Source: Apoderus coryli
Lineage: Eukaryota; Arthropoda; Insecta; Coleoptera; Attelabidae
Length of the DNA: 64,000 bases
Direction: 5' to 3'
Assembly: GCA_911728435.2 (NCBI GenBank)
Contig: OU452212.1
Span: 2,982,563-3,046,562 of the forward strand
Positions 12,530 to 23,980 of the stretch are shown here, piece after piece. The first letter of the stretch is position 1, and every line of letters begins with the position of its first letter. The notes under the pieces were generated by a model, which saw only the letters and a list, made by a program, of their open reading frames with translations, was not told the origin of the DNA and searched no databases. Both the position numbers and the translations under genes were made by a program.

Positions 12530-13905
12530 TTTGATTTCTTTAGATTTCAAATTAAGTTTTCTGTGAAAGTTAAACTATAGGGTCAAATATATATACAGGG
12601 TGAATCAAAAATGTATTTCTTTATTTTGTTATGGTCAAAAAAGTTATATTTTGAATAATTTTTTGATTTCTTTAGATTTCAAATTAAGTTTTCTGTGAAA
12701 GTTAAACTATAGGGTCAAATATATATACAGGGTGAATCAAAAATGTATTTCTTTATTTTGTTATGGTCAAAAAAGTTATATTTTGAATAATTTTTTGATT
12801 TCTTTAGATTTCAAATTAAGTTTTCTGTGAAAGTTAAACTATAAGGTAGAATATATATACAGGGTGAATCAAAAATGTATTTCTTTATTTTGTTATGGTC
12901 AAAAAAGTTATATTTTGAATAATTTTTTGATTTCTTTAGATTTCAAATTAAGTTTTCTGTGAAAGTTAAACTATAGGGTCAAATATATATACAGGGTGAA
13001 TCACAAATGTATTTCTTTATTTTGTTATGGTCAAAAAAGTTATATTCTGAATAATTTTTTGATTTCTTTAGATTTCAAATTAAGTTTTCTGTGAAAGTTA
13101 AACTATAAGGTAGAATATATATACAGGGTGAATCACAAATGTATTTCTTTATTTTGTTATGGTCAAAAAAGTTATATTTTGAATAATTTTTTGATTTCTT
13201 TAGATTTCAAATTCAGTTTTCTGTGAAAGTTAAACTATAGGGTCAAATATATATACAGGGTGAATCAAAAATGTATTTCTTTATTTTGTTATGGTCAAAA
13301 AAGTTATATTTTGAATAATTTTTTGATTTCTTTAGATTTCAAATTAAGTTTTCTGTGAAAGTTAAACTATAGGGTCAAATATATATACAGGGTGAATCAC
13401 AAATGTATTTCTTTATTTTGTTATGGTCAAAAAAGTTATATTTTGAATAATTTTTTGATTTCTTTAGATTTCAAATTAAGTTTTCTGTGAAAGTTAAACT
13501 ATAGGGTCAAATATATATACAGGGTGAATCAAAAATGTATTTCTTTATTTTGTTATGGTCAAAAAAGTTATATTTTGAATAATTTTTTGATTTCTTTAGA
13601 TTTCAAATTAAGTTTTCTGTGAAAGTTAAACTATAGGATCAAATATATATACAGGGTGAATCACAAATGTATTTCTTTATTTTGTTATGGTCAAAAAAGT
13701 AATATTTTGAATAATATTTTGATTTCTTTAGATTTGAAATTAAGTTTTCTGTGAAAGTTAAACTATAAGCTCAAATTTATATACGGGGTGAACCAAAAAT
13801 GTATTTCTTTATTTTGTTATGGTCAAAAAAGTAATATTTTGAATAATTTTTTGATTTCTTTGGGTTTCAATTGAAGATTTCTTTGAAAGTTAAACTATAT
13901 GCTCC
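12530..13905 (+). repeat. Satellite array 3, about 10 class-B monomers
   Basis: This is a homogeneous block of ~132-bp class-B monomers with ATGGTCAAAAAAGTTATATT, AAGTTTTCTGTGAAAG and AGGGTCAAATATATATAC. The last two monomers drift toward the A-type ending before the shared diverged terminus. Confidence 0.9.
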
Positions 13906-14244
13906 TAGAGGTTATCTACGAGGTGACTCAAAAATGTTTCTATTTATTTTCAATAATAGATAGAAACATTTTCAGATTTTCAGCTCTGGCAATACTTTTT
14001 TTTAATTATTTTTTTTGTAATTTTTTTTTTTGAAAAATTTTTTTTTTCGAAATTTTTTTTTTTAAATTTTTTTTTTAAAATTTTTTTTTTTGAAAATTTT
14101 TTTTTTTTTAATTTTTTTTTGACTTTTTTTTTTTTAATAGAAACATTTTTTTCCTTGAAATTTTTTTTTTTTATTTTTTTTTTTCATTTTTTTTATAACC
14201 CTCAATGACTTTTTTTATAGATAAAACTACCACAAACCAACTGG

Positions 14245-14264
14245 GAAATCCCGCAAGGGATTTC
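14245..14264 (+). other. 3' terminal hairpin, unit 3
   Basis: GAAATCCC-GCAA-GGGATTTC followed by TTG and unit 4. Confidence 0.8.
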
Positions 14265-14350
14265 TTGTTAATATATAATAACGAGTGATCTTCGCGTTTC
14301 TTTCTAAAATGAGGAAAAAAAGCACAAAGTTGTGTGCGAATAAACGCAAA

Positions 14351-14369
14351 GGAACGCCGGAGGCGTTCC
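14351..14369 (+). other. 5' subterminal hairpin, unit 4
   Basis: GGAACGCC-GGA-GGCGTTCC, the unit 2/3 type. Confidence 0.75.
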
Positions 14370-15194
14370 AACAGTGTTTCCTATATGGCAACTTTATTTT
14401 TTGCATCACCCGATAGGCTATATATCAAAGCTGATTCAATGCATTAAAATTATGTATTTTATTAATATATTTAGATCTACAAAACCGAAATTAAAGTGTG
14501 AGAAGGAGGTGAATAACTTTTTCTACGAGGAAATTCAAGAAAATAACAGTACAAAACTGCAAAAAATGCTACTACTAAATCAATAAATTTACCTTTTTGC
14601 AGCATCCACACATACTATAAAAGCATTTTGATTTATACTAGGCACTGTTCTAAACACGGGAGTGCACTTTTACGGTATGATACGGCCCTTTATTACATTT
14701 TTAATTGTAAACTAAAAATGTTGGAAATTCTTCCGAGACTTTGTACATCAATAACCTAGAAAAATTGCGAAAATCGCGGTTGCCACACTTTATTTGAACA
14801 CTTTCATCATAAACATATTCCTCATAGTTTCACGCAATATATTTACACATGGAATATGATTAGATACTTAATTTTACAACAAATTTAATTTACGCAACTC
14901 CCACAATAATATAACAAATATTAAAACATTATTTTATGTTAATAATAATTTATACTTATTTTTATTTTACTGCTATTCACATGAACTAAATCTGGCAGAG
15001 TAGTAAAATTTATTCCCACCAGAAAGGTTACAATTTCAATTAATAATGCAAAAAAGTTCAATGACCCGTGAAGTGGGAGGAGTTGAGTATGTGCAGACGG
15101 GCTACAACCCAAACCAATCAATGACCTTTATTTAATATCTTATGCTTATGCAACCTCCAACACATCATTATGGTTTTTACGGTTGCATAACCTC

Positions 15195-17310
15195 AGCGAT
15201 AGGTGACTTTATTTTCTTTAAAAGAGAAATTTTTAGCATAGGTTTTAAATTTATATAAAGGGTGAATCAAAAATTTATTTCCTATCGTCAAAAAAGCAAT
15301 ATTTTGAATAATTGTTTGATTTCTATAGATTTCAAATCAAGATTTTTTTAAAAGTTAAACTATAAGCTCAAATTTATATACGGGGTGAACCAAAAATGTA
15401 TTTCTTTATTTTGTTATGGTCAAAAAAGTTATATTTTGAATAATATTTTGATTTCTTTAGATTTGAAATTAAGTTTTCTGTGAAAGTTAAACTATAAGCT
15501 CAAATTTATATACAGGGTGAATCAAAAATGTATTTCTTTATTTTGTTAAGGTGAAATAGTATTGTTTTGAATAACTTTTTGATTTCTTTAGATTTCAAAT
15601 CAAGATTTTTTGAAAGTTAAACTATAAGCTCAAATTTATATACAGGGTGAATCAAAAATGTATTTCTTTATTTTGTTAAGGTGAAATAGTATTGTTTTGA
15701 ATAACTTTTTGATTTCTTTAGATTTCAAATCAAGATTTTTTTAAAAGTTAAACTATAAGCTCAAATTTATATACGGGGTGAACCAAAAATGTATTTCTTT
15801 ATTTTGTTATGGTCAAAAAAGTTATATTTTGAATAATATTTTGATTTCTTTAGATTTGAAATTAAGTTTTCTGTGACAGTTAAACTATAAGCTCAAATTT
15901 ATATACAGGGTGAATCAAAAATGTATTTCTTTATTTTGTTAAGGTGAAATAGTATTGTTTTGAATAACTTTTTGATTTCTTTAGATTTCAAATCAAGATT
16001 TTTTGAAAGTTAAACTATAAGCTCAAATTTATATACAGGGTGAATCAAAAATGTATTTCTTTATTTTGTTAAGGTGAAATAATATTGTTTTGAATAACTT
16101 TTTGATTTCTTTAGATTTCAAATCAAGATTTTTTTAAAAGTTAAACTATAAGCTCAAATTTATATACGGGGTGAACCAAAAATGTATTTCTTTATTTTGT
16201 TATGGTCAAAAAAGTTATATTTTGAATAATATTTTGATTTCTTTAGATTTGAAATTAAGTTTTCTGTGAAAGTTAAACTATAAGCTCAAATTTATATACA
16301 GGGTGAATCAAAAATGTATTTCTTTATTTTGTTAAGGTGAAATAGTATTGTTTTGAATAACTTTTTGATTTCTTTAGATTTCAAATCAAGATTTTTTGAA
16401 AGTTAAACTATAAGCTCAAATTTATATACAGGGTGAATCAAAAATGTATTTCTTTATTTTGTTAAGGTGAAATAGTATTGTTTTGAATAACTTTTTCATT
16501 TCTTTAGATTTCAAATCAAGATTTTTTGAAAGTTAAACTATAAGCTCAAATTTATATACAGGGTGAATCAAAAATGTATTTCTTTATTTTGTTAAGGTGA
16601 AATATTTTGAATAACTTTTTGATTTCTTTAGATTTCAAATCAAGATTTTTTGAAAGTTAAACTATAAGCTCAAATTTATATACAGGGTGAATCAAAAATG
16701 TATTTCTTTATTTTGTTAAGGTGAAATAGTATTGTTTTGAATAACTTTTTGATTTCTTTAGATTTCAAATCAAGATTTCTTTGAAAGTTAAACTATAAGC
16801 TCAAATTTATATACAGGGTGAATCAAAAATGTATTTCTTTATTTTGTTAAGGTGAAATATTTTGAATAATTTTTTGATTTCTTTAGATTTCAAATCAAGA
16901 TTTTTTGAAAGTTAAACTATAAGCTCAAATTTATATACAGGGTGAATCAAAAATGTATTTCTTTATTTTGTTAAGGTGAAATATTTTGAATAACTTTTTG
17001 ATTTCTTTAGATTTCAAATCAAGATTTTTTGAAAGTTAAACTATAAGCTCAAATTTATATACAGGGTGAATCAAAAATGTATTTCTTTATTTTGTTAAGG
17101 TGAAATAGTATTGTTTTGAATAACTTTTTGATTTCTTTAGATTTCAAATCAAGATTTCTTTGAAAGTTAAACTATAAGCTCAAATTTATATACAGGGTGA
17201 ATCAAAAATGTATTTCTTTATTTTGTTAAGGTGAAATAGTAATATTTTGAATAATTTTTTGATTTCTTTGGGTTTCAATTCAAGATTTCTTTGAAAGTTA
17301 AACTATATGC
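15195..17310 (+). repeat. Satellite array 4, about 16 monomers with higher-order structure
   Basis: The array begins with one C-like monomer (15195-15260). Between about 15380 and 16560 a B-A-A triplet (~393 bp) repeats three times: the B copies carry GGGGTGAACC and TAATATTTTG, and each is followed by two class-A copies. From 16560 on it is all class A, including shortened copies lacking TAGTATTGTT. Confidence 0.9.
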
Positions 17311-17633
17311 TCCTAGAGGTTTTCTACGGGGTAACTCAAAAATGTTTCTATTTATTTTCAATAATAGATAGAAACATTTTCAGATTTTCAGCTCTGGCAA
17401 TACTTTTTTTTAATTAATTTTTGAATTATTTTTTTTTTTATTTTTTTTTTTAAATTTTTTTTTTTTAATTTTTTTTTTTTTAAATTTTTTTTTTTAAATT
17501 TTTTTTTTTTAATTTTTTTTTAATAATAGAAACATTTTTTTCCTTGAAATTTTTTTTTTTTTATTTTTTTTTTCATTTTTTTTATAACCCTCAATGACTT
17601 TTTTTATAGATAAAACTACCACAAACCAACTGG

Positions 17634-17653
17634 GAAATCCCGCAAGGGATTTC
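17634..17653 (+). other. 3' terminal hairpin, unit 4
   Basis: GAAATCCC-GCAA-GGGATTTC followed by TTG, the right end of the four-unit array. Confidence 0.8.
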
Positions 17654-17733
17654 TTGTAATATATTATAGCGAGTGAACTTCGACAGCGATAGCGATGATT
17701 CAATCTCAATAGCCGAAAACTGAATGAATTTAC

Positions 17734-18153
17734 CAGTGTTCCCAACAGTTGAGACCGAAAATATCCCTGAATGAGCATCAAATTATACCACTTTACACAC
17801 AACATTGTTGCCAATGGCTAATTAAAAAGATTTATGGAAAAGGCTAAAAAATAACTAAAAAAAAAAAAACGCCGAAATTGTAGCTGTTTGCTGTTGCATT
17901 TTGCCTCTATCCTCTATAGTATAGCCAGTAGCAGGTAGGAAGCCATACTATAAGAAGAGTGGTCACAGGCGGCACGCAGACTGGCAGTCATGTCATGTCA
18001 TATTCCAAAAAAAAGAAGAAGCAAAAAACACAATTGAAATCACTAAAAACATAGTCGGCTAAATTATCCCAAATAATTTGTTGTTAGAAAATTACACACA
18101 GTGACCTCAAAATATCCCAAAACGTTGTAATTACACCCGAATTGGGAACACTG
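17734..18153. mobile_element. hAT-type MITE (420 bp) with 8-bp TSD
   Basis: Termini are CAGTGTTCCCAA at 17734 and its reverse complement ending at 18153, a perfect 12-bp terminal inverted repeat of hAT type. It is flanked on both sides by GAATTTAC (17726-17733 and 18154-18161), a perfect 8-bp target-site duplication as made by hAT transposases. There is no ORF of note, so it is non-autonomous. It interrupts the segment following unit 4. Confidence 0.9.
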
Positions 18154-18329
18154 GAATTTACACTTCCACGTAGGGAGTGTAGCGGCGGCGGTACTAAACT
18201 AAAAAGGAAAAGGACAAATCTTGTAGATTTTCATTATATTTTACTAAGATTAAATACGAATTAAGAATTAACTAAATGAAATAGATAATATGATAAGGAT
18301 TATTACTATATACAATGCTGTGGACGCAA

Positions 18330-18482
18330 CAATTAATTTTTAATAAAACAAACACCAAACTGAAAACACGACATGTAGGGTATTATCGCTGTAATCCAGA
18401 GGTGATTGGATGAAATTTGACACATGACTTAAGATTAAGTAATTTATTGGTTACTATATTTAGTAAAAAATTATCAGAATAA
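18330..18482 (-). mobile_element. Crypton-family 5' terminal fragment
   Basis: The reverse complement matches the 5' non-coding regions at 26391-26520, 43420-43550 and 62525-62655, including CAATCACCTCTGGATTACAG and GCGATAATA. Only this ~150-bp leader is present, without recombinase sequence. It is therefore a truncated copy, or evidence that the leader moves as a separate short element. Confidence 0.75.
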
Positions 18483-18990
18483 TTTTTCTTTAAATCATAT
18501 AATACAAAAATAAAACTAAATAAGATCTTTTTAATACAAAAACATATTTAAATTCAAAAAAATTAAAAAATCACTTTATTTCTGACATAACAAATATACA
18601 ATATTTGTATAAGAAATCTTCAGAAACCATATCCTTAACTAGAAGCTTTACTTCAAATAAAAACACATGATTTGGGGCTATAAAAACAACAATTTAATTA
18701 TAAATAATTAAAATGAATAACAGTAAAAGAAATAGATAAATATAAATAAAAATAATAAAACATTAAAAGATAGGAAAATCTAAGGAAGAAAATATTAATC
18801 TAACAAACTGAAAAGGTAAATTAACATTATTACGAATAATTTTCATTAATCAAATTTATTCTTTCTGCAATATTCTTTGGACAAAGAACCATAACAACTA
18901 ACTATGGTTGTATTTTACAATCCTTGTACTATGTTTCAAAACTTATAAAATAAATGTGACATAATAATAACATAGAATAAGAAAGCTACG
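18483..18990. other. AT-rich non-coding stretch
   Basis: No ORF, transposon end or structured repeat is recognised. Confidence 0.4.
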
Positions 18991-19278
18991 CTAACCAGAA
19001 GTTTTACTTGACGATTTCGATGGGATTTTGTGTTCGTTCGCGCGATTTTGTGCGCAAGCTGTCGAATTGGGTAAAATTCCAATATGGACGAATATTAATG
19101 ATTGTTTACATTCGTTTATTCCATTTTCTAAAAAGTTTTCAATGTTTTTCCGTTTTTATTAGTTATTTGGTTATAAGATTTATTGAATTCCAGTTTTAAG
19201 AACAATAGTGTAATAGTGTTTATTTAATTAACTGTTAGTGAAAGCATAGATTAATAATTGTGTGTGTGGTGAAAGACA

Positions 19279-19542
19279 ATGCCAAATTATTGTAGTAACA
19301 ACAGCCACAAAACTGGAAAGTTAATAAGATATTTCAAAATTCCGAGTGATCCAATAAGGTATGTAATGTACCTACACAAAATGTTGAATGTTTTAGTTAT
19401 ATTTTTTAAATAATTTTCAAGGCAACTTCAATGGGTGGAAAACATTGGCAGGTTAGAGTTGATATCGAACGAACCGGAAAAAGTGTTTAACCGCAAAGTT
19501 TGTAGTGAACATTTTGAGGAGAAAATGTTCTTTTTAAATTAA
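19279..19542 (+). pseudogene. THAP-domain frame, two exons
   Basis: ATG at 19279 opens MPNYCSNNSHKTGK. A donor (AAG|GTATGT) at 19358/19359 and an acceptor (TTTTCAAG|GC) before 19422 join in frame to ...DPIRQLQWVENIG...VCSEHFEEK, stopping at 19540-19542 (66 aa). C5, the conserved W and P, and C-x2-H-F match the DNA-binding THAP zinc finger found in P-element transposases and in host THAP proteins. The second metal-binding Cys of C-x4-C is missing (S/H there), and the frame ends right after the finger. It may be a truncated P-type transposase or a decayed THAP gene. The intron position is inferred from splice consensus only. Confidence 0.55.
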
Positions 19543-19559
19543 ACATATTTTTTTTAATT

Positions 19560-19850
19560 GCGAAAGTTGCTCGAAAATATTCCGCTTATGTGAAATTGTG
19601 TACTATTTTAATTGTTAGTACGGAATTTATTGCCCGCTTGTTTGATATTGTGAACAATACTATGATGCGCACAAAATCTGCTCGAGTTTCAAGAAATTGC
19701 ATACAAATCAATGCTATTTACACGAAGATAAACTTCTGGTTAGCGAAGCTTACTTATTCTATGATAATAATAAAGGCCTTTATTTTTTTATATTGGGCGA
19801 GTTTCAGTTCAATCATGGCCAATGGCCATAATTGTCTGTTCAGCTAACCC
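19560..19850 (+). other. Possible continuation of a P-like transposase
   Basis: The frame at 19590-19847 contains STEFIARLFDIVNNTMMRTK. This loosely recalls the post-catalytic LFD-x-x-N stretch of P-element transposases and sits just downstream of the THAP frame. The rest of the frame is unremarkable. A weak call based on position and one short motif. Confidence 0.2.
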
Positions 19851-19971
19851 AATAAATAACAAAATTACACACATACAACACTATCAAAATCCTTACTTCA
19901 TTAGCATTCTTATAACACCTACTACCAAATCAGATATAATAAATGCAGCAAACAAAATAAATACAATAAAT

Positions 19972-19999
<28 letters not shown>
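19972..19999 (-). repeat. (TTA)n 3' tail of the non-LTR element
   Basis: Nine ATA/TAA units on the plus strand mark the 3' end of the minus-strand retrotransposon that follows. Simple-repeat tails instead of poly(A) are usual for several non-LTR clades. Confidence 0.7.
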
Positions 20000-20009
<10 letters not shown>

Positions 20010-20091
20010 TTTCAATATTATGTACAAACATAAAACGAAATAACGTCATATAGACCATACAATAAAAAAAATACAAACACCTTTGTAACAA

Positions 20092-22359
20092 TTATCTTAC
20101 ACCATGATTTACATACTCTGCAACACTGTATGGCTCTATATTTACCAGGTACTTAAATAATTCTTTCTTAAATACTCTGAGATTTTGGATTGACTGTATA
20201 TGATTTGGTAAATTGTTATAATATTTAATACAATTGTAGTAAGTATTCATCTCAGTTATAGAAAGTCTATGCCTAGGATATGTGTAATTACATGTCCTAG
20301 TTGGGTATGACGTTTGTCCACTATTTTGGGCGAACAATGTTCGATTCTTATAAAGAAATATAATACATTCCTGTATGTATATGCCTGTGATAGTTAACAA
20401 CTTGTTTGCCTTAAATTTCCCCCTACATGATTCTCTTATATCTCAGTTAAGAATGATTCTTAGAATTCTTTTCTGACATATGAGTAATTTGTAAATGTCT
20501 TTACCCTTTCCGAAAAGTATGATCCCATATCGTATCTGTGTCTCAAAGTTGGAATGATAAATCATAAGTCTCGTTTTAAGGTCTATGAATTTGCACATTA
20601 CTCTAAAACTGTAACAAACAGCATTCAGTTTTCTTTCAACGTGACAAATATGCTCATCCCATGTTAAGTTATCATCAAGAATTATTCCCAAGATTTTAGC
20701 ACTCTTTCTTAAGTTAAATGTAGAATCACCCACAACCACGCTTTCTTGCCGATCAATTAATTTTCTTTTTGTTTTGAATAATATTGTTTGAGTTTTGTCG
20801 TTGTTTAAAACCAATTTATTTCGTGTGAACCAATCCTGAGTGTTTTTCAATAACGTCTCTGCAATCTCCAATGTGCTGTGTAATGTTTTAGCTGTAATAA
20901 GTAGGCTTGAGTCATCGGCATAAGTTACAATATTAATATTTTTGTTTCCCCCCTCAATTACATCTGCAAAGTCATTCAGGTATATAACAAATAAAATCGG
21001 CCCTATGACACTCCCTTGAGCAATACCAACGTTTATTTTAGTTATTTTAGAGAAAGCCCGATTATGATGCCCTCCGATAACTACTTGTTGTTGCCTATCC
21101 GTTAAATACGACTTTATCCACTTTAACGCTAGCCCCCGTATACCGTACAATTCCAATTTCTCATATAGAATCTGATGATTTACAGTGTCATAAGCCTTAG
21201 ATAGATCCAAAAATAATCCCAAAGATATATTTCCTTCCTCCATAGATGAAACAATTTGATTTGTAAACTCAAAAACAGCTGACTGGGTCGATTTGCCTTT
21301 GATGTACCCATGTTGTGAATACCTCAACAAATTATTTGTTACAAAAAAGTCCATAATTCTGTTACACATTATACGTTCAAAAATTTTTGAAAAAGAGGAC
21401 AGAAGGCTTATTGGCCGATAATTTTCAATTTTTGAATTATCTCCTTTTTTAAATATTGGCACAACTTGGGCCAATTTAAGATGCTGTGGAAATATGCCAT
21501 ATTTAAGAGAGTTGTTTATTATGTGAACTAATGGTTTACAAATTTCAGGTATTACACATTTTATTAATTTTGCAGAGACTTCATCATATCCACTGCTGGA
21601 CTTATTCTTAAGGTTACTGACTGTACGTAATACTTCATGTGTATCTACAGGATCAATGTTAATGGATTCTACATTTCGCTCAATTTTACAATTAAACGGG
21701 ATAGTTCTTAAATCATTTAAAAGATTTGACACAGATTTGATTAGAAAGTCATTAAAACTATTTGCAACAGACTCTTTGTCACCTTCTATTTTAATATCGT
21801 TTTTACTAGATTTGCCTGTAATTTCATTTACTATTTTCCAGGTGCTTTTCATTTTATTATCAGAGAATTTTATTGTATTAGCATAGGCTTTTTTCTTACA
21901 GTTTAAGAGCAATAAATCATATTCTTTCTTTTTATTACTATAGAGGTCCTTATAATGATTATTTACAGTTCTCATAATATACAGTGCATCCAACTCATTC
22001 TTACATTGAACAACTTCTGTGGTGTTTTTTTTATATTTACTTTTTTGTAAGTTTCTTTCTGGATATGTTTTTACCATAAAACAGTCATTGAAATGTGTTA
22101 ATAATAATTTTGTAAACATGTTCCACTGTTCATCAACTAATGTACTGTCTATTAGAAATATATTATCCCAACATAATTTAGACAATTTAGTTTTGTACTT
22201 ACTAATATTTACATCATTGACATTACGTTTTTTGTAATATAAATTGTGTTTCGTGTTATTTTTTATAGTAATCTTTTGTGCCGTGTGGTCAGATATGTGT
22301 GTGTAATAAACACAATAAATATAATAAACACAGTAAATAGAATAAATATAATAAGACAA
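20092..22359 (-). pseudogene. Non-LTR retrotransposon RT ORF, one nonsense codon
   Basis: Reading from 22359 down, the frame starts inside an apurinic-type endonuclease (the HISDHT stretch carries its terminal SDH motif). A linker follows, then reverse transcriptase with NYRPISLLSSFSKIFER, QHGYIKGKS, the catalytic LDLSKAYDTVNHQ, AQGSVIGPILF and the YADDSSLL box. The C-terminal part (QKRILRIILN, then TGA at 20443-20445) continues in the same frame to 20092 with RESCRGKF...YNNLPNHIQ. The only defects are 5' truncation and this single stop, so it is a young copy. Clade is uncertain (CR1/Jockey-like). The 3' UTR runs to the (TTA)n tail near 19972. Confidence 0.85.
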
Positions 22360-22370
22360 TTTATTGACTT

Positions 22371-23600
22371 TGACCGAAAAAAAAGGTCCTTAGATAATAA
22401 CTTTACTATTTAAAAACATGTGCTAAAATATTTAAAATCTTTAAAATAATATACAGCGAAAGTATATTCAATATTCAGCCATGATCAGGAGTGAGACTTT
22501 TATGAAATGATTGGAGTTCATAAAATAAATAAATCTAGAGACATTCAAACAGTTTATGTTAAAATGAAACAAAATTGCAAGAAAACCATCAAAGACGTTC
22601 TATTCTAAATTAAATCATGCCTCCAAAACCGTTTTGCGTTTTGGTAAGTTAAGTAATTACAGCTGATGTATAGTAATTTCACTTTTAATGTGGTTCGTAT
22701 CGTTCTGCTGTATTTAGTCGTTGTTTTTAGTAGCACAACCCATTTCCAATCTAATTAGTAATTACCTTATGGTGGTAGAGGTGGGGAATTTTGTTTGATT
22801 ACGATGGTAATTTAACTTTTGCCGTTAGACTTTTAACTTGTGATTTATAATTCCTTATTAAATTTATTAGACGTAATATGAATGCATTGAGTGGTTTTTG
22901 CATAATTTATTATGGAATGAAAATAATGCTGCGCTTTTTATCTCATCACAACATATAATTGTATCGAGTAAAAGTTACTAATCTTTATTAAACTTTGGTC
23001 ATACATTGGAATTGATGTGATACGTTCAACTGTCCCTCAGTTGATACCTAACTTCTCCCTTAATTAACTGATAAAAATGTTGATATTCACCTTGAAGGAT
23101 AACGCCTAGATCAGCTGGGCAGCTATTCTTGAAAACCAAGGAGTAGAACAATTGTGAGGCGAGGCAAAGTCTATTAAATTAGCACAGCTTTGCATCACTT
23201 CTATGTTCAGTCGAACTGATATGATTGCCGCTCATTTTCACTTAACTGTCAATGTAACTTATATGCACAAGTTTGTTGTTGATATTTTTTGCTATTAACA
23301 GTAAAGATTTAAGATTTCGTTAATAATAAAATTGCTGCTTTGCAAAAACAAATTTCCAAAATATTTATCAGATTATAATGCAGGTTTATACCGTAAGATT
23401 ATTAACCGTATTTTTTATTTGTTTCAATAAACACTTAATTATGATTCGTTTGTTTAAATTTTGTGGTGAAAGTGAACGGCCGAATTAGTGTAACTTTAAG
23501 AATCAATTTGAAGCACATCAATTTACGGTATTATTGTGAAGAGTGATGTGCGAGAAGTTCCTGTTGTAAAACATGAACGATTTATGTAAAATAATAATAA
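22371..23600. other. Non-coding stretch
   Basis: I see no gene, no transposon terminus and no clear repeat. It is AT-rich with scattered short homopolymers. Confidence 0.4.
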
Positions 23601-23625
23601 TTTTAGATCTACATGAAGACTATTG

Positions 23626-23980
23626 TATATAAAAGGGAGATTGGTGATGAACAGCAGTTACGTCTACAAATTGAGGGGCAGCTGATCAAATTCGCAATAA
23701 TTCTGGTGTTTTTGCACGTATCCGAAGTTCAGAGATTAAGCGCTTAAATAAAGTGAAGTTAACAGTGTCCTCTTTGAACATTTGCTGTTGTAGTGTTTTG
23801 AAGTGCTAGTGTTATTTGCATTTGTGTGTTTTTTGTTACGCTTTGGGGTTTTCCTGACGAAGGGGATCCACCTTGTCGTGGTCGTCGCGCTGAGTAAAAC
23901 AAGAAGAGTAAACGAGGAAAACCAAGCGGTCCCCAGGATGTTCAAAAATCATTCTATGGCATGTTAGATATATCCGAAAG
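23626..23980 (+). promoter_or_regulatory. Candidate TATA promoter and first exon
   Basis: A TATATAAAAG box at 23626-23635 lies ~20-25 bp upstream of an AACAGCAGTT initiator-like site. A less AT-rich leader follows and ends in a good splice donor (CCGAAAG|GTAGGT at 23980/23981). No ORF can be assigned. It could be the 5' end of a host gene or of a retrotransposon. Pattern only. Confidence 0.3.

Larger units (their letters stand above)
10569..14267 (+). mobile_element. Hairpin-ended satellite-bearing element, unit 3
   Basis: It starts with TTAATATATAATAACGAG directly after unit 2 and ends at the TTG after the 14245-14264 hairpin. Its non-repetitive part (10569-12480) is almost identical to 4552-6660. 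It then enters array 3 abruptly at about 12525, lacking the 7590-type segment of unit 2. A T-rich tract fills about 14000-14200. The near identity of units 2 and 3 suggests recent duplication or co-amplification. Confidence 0.6.
14268..17656 (+). mobile_element. Hairpin-ended satellite-bearing element, unit 4 (mosaic)
   Basis: The first ~200 bp (to about 14466) match units 2 and 3, including the GGAACGCC hairpin. The following ~720 bp match unit 1 (compare 947-1640 with 14500-15190). The unit is thus a recombinant of the two subfamilies. Array 4 and a T-rich tract follow, then the terminal hairpin at 17634-17653 and TTG. The sequence after 17656 (TAATATATTATAGCGAGTGAAC) resembles a diverged 5' end of yet another unit, which is cut short. 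Confidence 0.6.

Noticed and set aside
1743..17310. Reading the regular repeats as CRISPR-like or as an rDNA-type spacer
   Set aside because: Monomers are about 130 bp and contiguous, with no unique spacers, no cas-like genes and no rRNA sequence. They are ordinary satellite monomers.
4552..17656. Interpreting the units as LTR retrotransposons or tandem LTRs
   Set aside because: No TG...CA ends, primer-binding site, polypurine tract or gag-pol is present, and the junctions are hairpin ends with no target duplications between units.
14171..17814. Minus-strand Lys-rich ORFs through the T-rich tracts (for example 17509-17814, 14171-14371)
   Set aside because: Translation of poly-T regions; the frames are not conserved in indel-bearing copies.
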